Assembly: GCF_018614915.1 (NCBI RefSeq)
Contig: NZ_JAGGNU010000010.1
Coordinates: 1-64,000 of the forward strand
DNA from: Variovorax paradoxus
GTDB lineage: Bacteria; Pseudomonadota; Gammaproteobacteria; Burkholderiales; Burkholderiaceae_C
DNA length: 64,000 nucleotides
Direction: 5' to 3'
Position 1 is the first letter of the stretch. Each line of letters starts with the position of its first letter. Shown one piece after another: positions 1 through 7,271 of the stretch. Both the position numbers and the translations under genes were made by a program. Under the pieces are notes generated by a model, which did not search any database, had not been told where the DNA came from, and was given only the letters and a program-made list of their open reading frames with translations.

Positions 1-25
1 CATAACCGAACAGTATTGCCTCTAG

Positions 26-124
26 ACCACATGCTACGCGGGGGCGCATGTCGCCGGCGCCGAACTCGCGGTCGATGGTTGTATCAACGTCTACGAGGCG
101 GATCATGTCAACGCACAGCTTTGA
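26..124 (+). pseudogene. C-terminal remnant of a short-chain dehydrogenase
   Basis: A short plus-strand reading frame ending in TGA at 122-124 reads GAELAVDGCINVYEADHVNA near its end. This matches the usual C-terminal tail of SDR oxidoreductases (TGAELxVDGG). Upstream in the same frame a TAG at 23-25 interrupts it, and the SDR-like reading seems to continue in the next frame, so only a degenerate tail is visible at the window edge. It could also be the end of a gene with one frameshift. The expected second Gly of VDGG is Cys here. Function cannot be assigned. Confidence 0.4.
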
Positions 125-244
125 CAGTTATGTCAAACGCGCTCAGGCAGGTTTGAACGGCCGCGTGGGAAGGGCCGTCGGGCGTCACGTCGGACCGCTG
201 TACAGTGAATAAAGAGCCAGGTTGGCGATTGCCACTCCTCCGGA

Positions 245-1701
245 TCAATCCGGATGAAGGTGTCGCGCGAGAGGGCCTTTCGAATCCGGCGCCCCGCCCT
301 GCGATGCGTGGGGCTGGTCTTTGACTGCCGCCTGCGCCTCCCAAAGCTTGACTTGCATGGCATCACGCACGGTGCGATAGGCCGGATCGTGGAAGACGTT
401 GTTCAGCTCGTCCGGATCCGCGTGCAGGTCGTACATCTCCCACTCGCCCGGGTAGGTGAACATGCCGGTGCCAGGGATGCCCATGCCGTCGTTGTAATAA
501 TAGATCAGCTTGTAGCGCTCGTTGCGGTAGCCGTAATGCGCCGGAGCCTTGTGGAAAATGTCGTCGTGTTCCCAGTAACGGTAGTACATGCCCTCGGCTG
601 GCGGCGAACTGGGCGCGCCGACCAGGTCGCCGGCGAAACTGCGGCCCTGCATGCGGGGATGCGCGGGCACGCCGGCGAAGTCGAGGATGGTCTGCGCGAA
701 GTCGACGTTGGTCACGATGCCACTGTGCACCTGCGCTGCCGGTACCAAGCGCGGGTAGGACAGCAGCAGCGGCATGCGCAATGACTGCTCGTACATGAAG
801 CGCTTGTCGAACCAGCCGTGGTCGCCGAGAAAGAAGCCCTGGTCGGAGGCGTACAGGAAGAGCGTGTCCTCGAAGTCGCCGCGTGCGCGCAGCCAGTCGA
901 TCACTCGGCCCACGCTGTCGTCCACTGCAGCGACGCAACGCAGGTAGTCCTCCATGTAGCGCTGGTATTTCCACAATGCCTCGGCCTCGTAGCCCAGGCC
1001 TTCGGGCGGATCCTGCTTCAGGTCCTCCACACTCAGATGCTCGGCGATGCGCATGGCGGCGCGGCGTGCCGAGGAACTTCGCGTCGCGTAGTCGTCGCTC
1101 CACGTGCGCGGCAGGGGGACCGGCTCGCGGTACATGTGCATGTGCCGGGGGTGGGGCTGCCAGGGGCGGTGAGGTGCCTTATGCCAGATCAGCACGCACC
1201 AGGGCGCATCCCCTTGAAGGCCGTCCACCCAATCGAGCGACATGTCCGTGATCAGGTCGGTGGCGTAGCCCTCCACCTCCCGCAGACCGTCCACACCGAG
1301 GAACCTCGGGTTGTGATACTCGCCCTGCTCGATCAGCACGTCCCAGTAGTCGAAGCCTTGCGGATCGTGGCCCGGTCCATCCCCCATGTGCCACTTGCCG
1401 ACCATGGCCGTGCGGTAGCCGGCGGCCTTGAGCTGGGAGATGAAGGTCGGCTGGCTGGCATCGATCGGCGTCACCAGCGTCGAAACGCCGTTGATATGAC
1501 TGTAGGTCCCGGTCAGGATGCTGGCACGGCTGGGCGTGCACAGCGAATTGGTGGCGAAGCAGTTCTCGAAGCGCGCGCCGCTGCGGGCCAGATCATCGAT
1601 GCGGGGTGTCTGTTGACCACGGATCCGTAAGCACCGATGGCATGCGAGGCATGGTCGTCGGTCAAGACAAAGACGATGTTGGGGCGGCGGGATGGAGCCA
1701 T
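245..1701 (-). pseudogene. Cys-type sulfatase, broken by a single-base frameshift
   Basis: The protein belongs to the alkaline-phosphatase-fold sulfatases that hydrolyse sulfate esters. The start at 1701 gives [18 protein letters not shown], the typical metal-binding DD N-terminus. Around 1610-1615 the reading frame changes: the second frame continues with [15 protein letters not shown] and then the active-site motif LCTPSR, where Cys would become formylglycine. Restoring one base (AACAG to AACCAG in the coding strand) joins both parts into one protein of about 485 residues. The C-terminal half has the usual KWHMGD and SDQGFFLGDHG motifs. It is the last gene of the minus-strand operon with an oxidoreductase and an ABC importer, which suggests desulfation of an imported substrate. 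A sequencing error would give the same picture. Confidence 0.85.
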
Positions 1702-1725
1702 TGCTTGGAAGTTCGAGTGAGGTCT

Positions 1726-2799
1726 CTAGGGACTCGTTTGAAGGGCCGAGAGATCGACGCGCTCCCAGGTGCGCGATGCGATCGATCGGTAGGCGGCGTC
1801 GATCACGGCGTTGTCGATGAGGCCGTCCTCGAAGGTCTGGCGCGGCGGTGCCGACGCGGCGAATCTTTTGATGAAATGCGCGAGTTCGGCGTGATAGCCG
1901 TAGACCCAGGGTTCCTGGGCAACCGGCGTCATCCATCCGGTCGAGGCTCCGGCCTTCTCGAGCACGTAGCCGGCCTCCCGACCCGCGAACGCGTTCACGC
2001 CGGTGGAGCCGGTCTCGTCGGTGCCGATCCAGCCGTGGCTGCCATGGATCTCATTGCGCACGTCCAGGCCGGCCACATGCGTCCATCCGGCCTCCACCTG
2101 GGCGATGCGGCCGTCGGCGAAGCGCACGATGGCCACCGCGTTGTCCTCCGAGGCCACGTCGTCGCGATAGAGGCGGTCGCCCCAGGCCATGACCTCCAGC
2201 GGCGGGTTGTCGGGGCCGAGGAACCATCGGCCGATGGCCACGCAGTGGCAGCCCAGGCCGCGCAGCGGGCCTCCGCCCATACGCTCGGGGATCCGTGCAT
2301 GCGCGTGGGGGTGGCCATGTGCCTCCCGGGCGCGTACCGAAAGCACCTTGCCGATGGCGCCGCTGTCCACCAGTTCCTTGGCCTTGACCAGACCTGGCGC
2401 AAACACTTCGGTCTCGGCATAGCCGTGCCAGACGCCGGCCTCGCGCACCATCCTCAGGCATTGGGCTGCCTCCGCCGCGTTGCGGCCCAGCGGCTTGGTG
2501 CAGACCAGGGCCTTGCGCGCCGCCGTGATCTCGCGCACCACCTCGACGTGCAGGTCGTGCGGCAGCGCGACGAGCACCAGGTCGATGTCGTCCCGGTTCA
2601 CGACATCGGCCACGGTGCCCGCGACCTCGGGCACCCCGTAGCGCTCGGCGAGCAGGCGGCCCTTCTCGGGAGACCGAGCCATGACGACCACCACCTCGTG
2701 GCCGCGGACGTATTGCAGGGCGCGCAGATAGAAGTCGGCGACGAAGCCAGCGCCGAGGATGGCAAGGCGTACCGGCCGCGCTTGCGCCGGCAGGTCCAT
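1726..2799 (-). CDS. Gfo/Idh/MocA family NAD(P)-dependent oxidoreductase
   Basis: This 357-residue protein opens with a Rossmann fold (RLAILGAGFVADFYLRAL) and has the family CTKPLG motif, where the Lys normally contributes to catalysis, followed by the alpha/beta substrate domain. Members oxidise or reduce sugars, inositols and related polyols. The ATG at 2799 overlaps the stop of the binding-protein gene by one base (TGATG), which fixes the start and suggests translational coupling. The sulfatase gene begins 24 bases after its stop. The context suggests that it acts on the carbon skeleton released after desulfation; the exact substrate cannot be read from the sequence. Confidence 0.85.
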   Translation of the reverse strand: MDLPAQARPVRLAILGAGFVADFYLRALQYVRGHEVVVVMARSPEKGRLLAERYGVPEVAGTVADVVNRDDIDLVLVALPHDLHVEVVREITAARKALVCTKPLGRNAAEAAQCLRMVREAGVWHGYAETEVFAPGLVKAKELVDSGAIGKVLSVRAREAHGHPHAHARIPERMGGGPLRGLGCHCVAIGRWFLGPDNPPLEVMAWGDRLYRDDVASEDNAVAIVRFADGRIAQVEAGWTHVAGLDVRNEIHGSHGWIGTDETGSTGVNAFAGREAGYVLEKAGASTGWMTPVAQEPWVYGYHAELAHFIKRFAASAPPRQTFEDGLIDNAVIDAAYRSIASRTWERVDLSALQTSP

Positions 2800-3812
2800 C
2801 ACTTGCGCGTCTCCATGGCCTTGTCGAAGAGCGCGATGTTGATGAAGCTGTCCGGCGCGGCGGGTGTCTTGATGCGGCCCAGCTTCACGAACAGGTCCTG
2901 CAGCGCCATGATGCGCTTGCGCGTGAGGCCGCTGCGGTTGTCCGCCAGGATCTGGCTGGAGGGCCACCATTCGAGGGCGTTGGCCTGCCCTTGCAGTTGC
3001 GCGGCCGGCGCGCCCGAAGCCGCCGACGCCCATTGCACGACTTCGCGGGTGTTCTTGATACGGTAGTCATTCACCTGTTGCCAGACCTCCAGGAACCGGG
3101 TCACCGCTTCCGCCTTGCCGGCCACGGCCTGGTTGGAGGCGACCCACGCGCCGACGAACTTGGTGTTGGGAAAGTCCTTGTTGTTGGCCACCACCACCGT
3201 GGCCGGAATGCGCTCGCGGATCTGGTCGGCGATGGGAGAGAAGATGGCGGCCGCCTCGATCTGGCCCGCCACGAAAGCCGACACCACGTTGGGCGGATCG
3301 AGCGGGATGCGCTGGATGTCCTTGAAGCCCATGCCGGCGGCTTCAAGTGCCAGTGCCAGGATCATCTCGCCCGAGCCGCTGTCCGGCACGCCAACCTTGC
3401 GGCCGCGCAGGTCCTTGACCGATTTGATGCCGGTCTCCGGGCGCGCCAGCACGAAGTCGCCGTAGGTCTTCTCGTTGGGCGCGATCACCACTGCCTGGCC
3501 CGATGCGGGCATCCACATCGCGCCGCCACCGATGTAGCCGATGTCCAACGATCCGGCCGCCATGGCCTGGATCTGCGTCGGGCCGTTGGTGAAGGGAATG
3601 AGCTTGGCGTCGATGCCTGCCTTGCTCCACAGGTCCAGCTTGTTCGCTGCGGCGATCACGCCGACGCCATTGATGCTGGTGTCGATGTAGCCAATGTTCA
3701 GGCTCACCCGGGGCCGGGTGGATGCGCCCTGCGCACGGGCGGGCCCGAGGATGGCGAACTCCGCGGCGGCAATTGCCGCGACCTGTAGGGCGAGGCGCTT
3801 GTTCAGATTCAT
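2799..3812 (-). CDS. ABC transporter periplasmic binding protein, NMT1/TauA/SsuA-like
   Basis: The 337-residue protein has a Sec signal peptide (about residues 1-27, ending near PARAQ) followed by a type II periplasmic binding fold of the nitrate/sulfonate/taurine group. Visible family signs are LNIGYIDTS, IPFTNGPTQIQAM, SLDIGYIGGGA and DLRGRKVGVPDSGSGE. The start has a clear ribosome site (AAGGAGA about 6 bases before ATG). It sits 12 bases behind the ABC ATPase gene and is coupled to the oxidoreductase gene. Together with a sulfatase this resembles sulfate-ester or sulfonate uptake loci (atsRBC, ssu, tau). It looks intact, unlike its permease and ATPase partners. Confidence 0.85.
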   Translation of the reverse strand: MNLNKRLALQVAAIAAAEFAILGPARAQGASTRPRVSLNIGYIDTSINGVGVIAAANKLDLWSKAGIDAKLIPFTNGPTQIQAMAAGSLDIGYIGGGAMWMPASGQAVVIAPNEKTYGDFVLARPETGIKSVKDLRGRKVGVPDSGSGEMILALALEAAGMGFKDIQRIPLDPPNVVSAFVAGQIEAAAIFSPIADQIRERIPATVVVANNKDFPNTKFVGAWVASNQAVAGKAEAVTRFLEVWQQVNDYRIKNTREVVQWASAASGAPAAQLQGQANALEWWPSSQILADNRSGLTRKRIMALQDLFVKLGRIKTPAAPDSFINIALFDKAMETRK

Positions 3813-3824
3813 GGCAGTCTCCTT

Positions 3825-4616
3825 CTAAGTGGATTCGGTGGTGGCCAGGCTTGCGTCGCGGTGGTGAACGCCGCGCCAGACGCGTGCGCGGATCTCGGCG
3901 AACTGTGGTGACAGCCGCAGCTCCTCGTTGCGGGGATAGGGCAGTGGCGCGTCGATCACTTCGCTAATGCGCCCCGGGCGCGGGCTCATCACCACGACGC
4001 GGCTGGCCAGGTAGACTGCCTCATCCACGTCGTGCGTGATGAAGACCACCGTCTTGCGTTCCTGCTGCCAGGTGGCCAACAGCTCATCCTGCATCTGCAC
4101 GCGCGTCAATGCGTCCAGCGCACCGAACGGTTCGTCCATCAGCAGCAGTGAGGGGTTGACCGCGTAGGCTCTCGCAATGGCGCAGCGCTGCTTCATGCCG
4201 CCAGACAATTCCTTGGGCAGGGCATGGCCGAAGTCCTGCAGGCCCACCAAGCGCAGGTAGTGCAGTGCGCGCTCAGCGCGCTCGCGCCGGGCGAGCCCCT
4301 GAAGACGCAATCCGAACTCGACGTTCTGCTGGGCCGTCAGCCAGGGAAAGAGCGCGTACTGCTGGAAGATAACGCCGCGATCGGGTCCCGGCCCTTTGAC
4401 CGGCCGGCCATCAACCAGCACTTCGCCCGAACTGGGCATGAGCAGCCCCCCGATGAGGTTGAGCATGGTGGATTTGCCGCAGCCCGAGGGCCCGACCAGG
4501 GTGATGAACTCACCGCGGCCGATTTCCAGGCTGACGCGGTCCAGGCTGACCGTGCGCCCGCGCCCAGTGACTTAGACCTTGGACACATCCCGGACGGAGA
4601 TCGCGGCGCTGCTCAT
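3825..4616 (-). pseudogene. ABC transporter ATPase (SsuB/TauB-like) with an in-frame stop at codon 15
   Basis: From the ATG at 4616, preceded by GGAGGT, the frame reads [14 protein letters not shown] and then TAA (4574-4572). Beyond the stop it continues as a complete ATPase: Walker A GPSGCGKST, Q-loop QQYALFP, signature LSGGMKQR, Walker B LLLMDEPF and the H-loop ITHD. The first ATG after the stop (4466) lies beyond Walker A, so a protein started there could not bind ATP. A Tyr codon changed to TAA is the simplest explanation. The gene is tied by overlaps to the permease side of the operon. Rescue would need readthrough or a rare start codon between the stop and Walker A. Confidence 0.8.
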
Positions 4617-4708
4617 TGAATGACCTCCGCCCGAAGGGCTGCAGAGTGGGTGATCGCGCTGCCGAGAGCGACGCGCTGCTTGCCGAATGCGGCCGAACGG
4701 GGACTCAT
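4613..4708 (-). CDS. Possible 31-residue peptide linking permease and ATPase genes
   Basis: An ATG at 4708 overlaps the permease stop (ATGA), is preceded by AGGAGGT at good spacing, and opens a 31-codon frame ([13 protein letters not shown]...) whose TGA overlaps the ATG of the ATPase gene. Both junctions and both ribosome sites look like translational coupling. No family is recognised and the peptide has no clear membrane segment. It may be a real small protein, or only a spacer that carries ribosomes from the permease to the ATPase. Confidence 0.3.
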   Translation of the reverse strand: MSPRSAAFGKQRVALGSAITHSAALRAEVIQ

Positions 4709-5564
4709 GTCCTGACCTCCTGCCAGGCGGTCAGCCGACGCTCGGCCCACAACAGGAAGCGGTCCATCGCGAAGCCGAGCAGGCCGATCATGAAGATGCC
4801 CACGATGATTCGGTCGGTCTGCAGGAACTGGGTGGCCACCTGCATCATCCGGCCGAGGCCGGTAGGCGCTGCGATCAGTTCGGAGGCCACGAGCGTGGCC
4901 CATGAGGAGCCGAGCGCCACCCGCATGCCGACGAAGATGAAGGGCGTGGAAGCGGGCACGACGACGCGGCTGAAGATGGTGAAGTCGCCGGCACCCAGTA
5001 CACGTGCGGCATTGATCAGCGTGTTGTCGACGTTGCGTACTCCCTGATACGTGGCCAGCACGCAGGCGAGGAAGGCTGCAAGGAAGATGACGAAGATCTT
5101 GGCGTCCTCGCCGATGCCCAGCACCACGATCACCAGCGGGATCAAGGCCAAGGGGGGACGGTGCGCAGGAACTGCACCCACGGCTCGACCAGACCGCGAG
5201 CCAGTCGGTACCAGCCCATCAAGAAGCCGGCGGGGATGGCCAGTGCCACGCCAAGCAGGAAGCCCGCCGCCACCCGGCCGAGGCTAGCCATGGCGTTCTC
5301 GAACAATGTACCGTCCAGCAGCAGACCCCAACCGGCGAGCAGCACCTCGCGCGGGCTCGGGAACAGCGTGTTGCTCGATGCTGCGGCCGCCGCTGCCCAG
5401 GCCGCGATGCCTAGCGTCAGCGTTGCAAGGTACAGCCAAGTCATGCGGATCTCCCGCATGGGCGCACTTGCGGCGGCAATGTCCAAGCCGTTTCCTGCAT
5501 CGGCCTTAATGCCCGTCGCCGGATTCCCTGGCGTAGGGGAGGGTGGGCTCAACGTGCCTTTCAT
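4705..5564 (-). pseudogene. ABC transporter permease (SsuC/TauC-like), frameshifted in a C run
   Basis: The ATG at 5564 follows AGGAG at 6-7 bases. The first frame gives an N-terminal membrane helix and FPSPREVLLAGWGLLLDG, then [10 protein letters not shown], after which it reaches a stop at 5142. The next frame continues at once with [20 protein letters not shown] and the permease EAA region ([11 protein letters not shown]) to a normal end at 4705. Typical permeases of this family read [11 protein letters not shown], so one C is missing from the run of six at 5152-5157. Restored, it would be about 286 residues with six helices. The family imports sulfonates, taurine, nitrate or similar anions. 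Confidence 0.8.
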
Positions 5565-5584
5565 CGGGTCTCCTGTCGACTTGT

Positions 5585-6730
5585 TCATGCGTACAAAAAG
5601 TGATCGAGAGCGACCGTCGCAGCCCCTGCCAATCCGGCCTGCGTGCCGAGTTGGGATCGCTCGATGCGGATCGATTCGCGGATCAGGGGAAAAGCGCCTC
5701 GCCAGGTAGCCTCCACGATCCTGTCGAACAGCGCATCGGGGATGTCGGCGAGCGCGCCGCCCAGCAGAACCAGCTCGGGATTCAGAAGCGTCGTGAGCGC
5801 ACTCAGCCCCGTAGCCAACGGTGTGACGATGGCGTCTATCGCCCGCATGGCATCCTTCCGTCGCTGAGCGGCAGACCACAGCGCGCTCAGCGCATCGGGT
5901 TTCGGTGCGATGCGCAGGCGCTCAGTCGTCGCTTTCAGTGCAGACTCCGACAGCACCGTCTCGATACAACCTCGTCCACCGCAGACGCAGACGGCGCCTG
6001 CGTCGATCACTGCAAGGTGCCCGAGTTCGACCGCACCGTGTACGCCGCCGGAGAACGGCTGTCCGCGCACCACCAAGCCCGCGCCCAGCCCCGAGCGCAG
6101 GTAGACGAAAGCCACGCTGCCGAGGCCACGCCCCTGACCAAAACGAGCTTCTGCCAGCGCCATCGACCGCACGTTGTGCTCGACCGTGACGGAAAGGCCG
6201 GTAGCGGCCTCCAGCTCCTCTGCGATCGCGACGTTTCGCCAGTGCAGGCGGATCGACATGAGCATGCGCCGCCCCGCCGCATCCACCGGACCCGGTACTG
6301 CAACGCCGACGCCCAGCAGCTGCCCCATGCTGACGCCGCTGGACTCGCACAACGCAGAAATACCGTCTGCTATTCGGCGCAGCACCGATTCGGGGCTGGC
6401 GCCTATGGAATAGCCGAAGTGACTCTCGGATCGCCGCTCCGCCCGTGCATTGAAGATCCCGATGTGGACCACCCCGATGCCAACTTGCACAGCGGCGACC
6501 AAGCACGCGTCGGCACGGATGTGCAGCGTGATGGCGGGACGGCCGGCACCGGTAGGCGCCAGCGCAGCGCCTTCGATGAGCACTTTATCTGCCTCGAGGT
6601 CGTTCACGACTCGGGTGACGGTGGTGGCGGACAGCTCCAGCCGGCGGGCGAGCTCGCTCCGCGACATGGGCCCCCTGTCGCGGATCAACTGCAGCAGCTG
6701 CCCTTTCACTGTCGTGCCCTCAGTGTTCAA
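5585..6730 (-). CDS. ROK family transcriptional repressor
   Basis: The 381-residue protein has an N-terminal winged helix-turn-helix (SRSELARRLELSATTVTRVV) followed by the ROK sugar-kinase-like fold with the zinc motif CVCGGRGCIE. Such regulators (NagC/Mlc/XylR type) release DNA when they bind a sugar or sugar phosphate. The long start is TTG at 6730; a GTG a few codons later (before KGQLLQLI) is an alternative. It is the first gene of the operon: the permease ATG follows 20 bases after its stop. A perfect 17-base palindrome just upstream of the start suggests autoregulation. The ligand is probably a sugar-like molecule, fitting the Gfo/Idh enzyme downstream. Confidence 0.85.
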   Translation of the reverse strand: MNTEGTTVKGQLLQLIRDRGPMSRSELARRLELSATTVTRVVNDLEADKVLIEGAALAPTGAGRPAITLHIRADACLVAAVQVGIGVVHIGIFNARAERRSESHFGYSIGASPESVLRRIADGISALCESSGVSMGQLLGVGVAVPGPVDAAGRRMLMSIRLHWRNVAIAEELEAATGLSVTVEHNVRSMALAEARFGQGRGLGSVAFVYLRSGLGAGLVVRGQPFSGGVHGAVELGHLAVIDAGAVCVCGGRGCIETVLSESALKATTERLRIAPKPDALSALWSAAQRRKDAMRAIDAIVTPLATGLSALTTLLNPELVLLGGALADIPDALFDRIVEATWRGAFPLIRESIRIERSQLGTQAGLAGAATVALDHFLYA

Positions 6731-6734
6731 TTAG

Positions 6735-6751
6735 TTTCTCCAATGGAGAAA
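6735..6751. promoter_or_regulatory. Palindromic operator upstream of the ROK gene
   Basis: TTTCTCCAATGGAGAAA is a perfect 7-base inverted repeat around AAT, ending 4 bases upstream of the TTG start of the ROK gene and surrounded by AT-rich sequence. ROK repressors bind palindromes of this kind in their own promoters. Its position would let the regulator shut off the whole operon. Confidence 0.6.
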
Positions 6752-6871
6752 TTAAATGTACCGGGCGCCTGCTTGTCAACCGGGGCGCCCCTAGCATTGG
6801 TACCTATCGGCAGACCGTCGAAGAGGTCGGCACCTCGTCCGTTGCCATTCCTGAGACGCCCCGACCTGTGC

Positions 6872-7063
6872 TATACTTATTGGTTGCCCAAGTTTCTGGG
6901 CAAACGCCTGCGCAGGCAAAGCCGGATCTCACAACGGCACGTCGAACAAGAGCTGCCACGACGAGAAAAACGATAGGTGGCTCCTGCAAGTGAACATGCC
7001 GTAACGTGGGCCGCGTAAGTGCCCACGGCCACATTCCAGAAGCCCGCCGCGAGCGGGCTTTTT
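6872..7063 (+). ncRNA. Candidate small RNA with its own promoter and terminator
   Basis: An extended -10 promoter (TGCTATACT, TATACT at 6872-6877) is followed by a run of hairpins and a Rho-independent terminator at 7041-7063. The hairpins are TTGCCCA/TGGGCAA around 6884-6903, the palindrome GCCTGCGCAGGC, and GTGGGC (7006-7011) with GCCCAC (7021-7026). No convincing protein is encoded; a GTG frame of about 40 codons in this stretch resembles nothing known. The predicted transcript is about 180 bases. It lies between two divergent operons and is unlike 6S RNA as far as I can tell. It could also be the leader of a lost gene. Confidence 0.4.
7041..7063 (+). terminator. Rho-independent terminator
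   Basis: AGCCCGC and GCGGGCT form a 7-bp GC-rich stem with a short loop, followed directly by a run of T (TTTTTC) on the plus strand. It ends the candidate RNA. It may also stop transcription running out of the ROK operon region. Confidence 0.8.
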
Positions 7064-7271
7064 CATGCGCGCACGAGGCCGCCAGGGCTGCTTTCAGCTG
7101 GGCTGGCGCTCGGCGCAGAGCGCTGCAATGCCTCGCGCCCGTTGTCCAAGGGTGCAGACTGTCCCGCTCCAGCGGACAGCGACAAGCCGCCGTCTACCCC
7201 GGATTGAATCCGCAGCCCATCCCGGTCCGTCTCGGCGGCTTGGTGAATTCAAGCTGTGATGCCGAATGCGG

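Noticed and set aside
6872..7063. 6S RNA
   Set aside because: The size is similar, but I could not see the long closing stem with a central bubble that defines 6S RNA.
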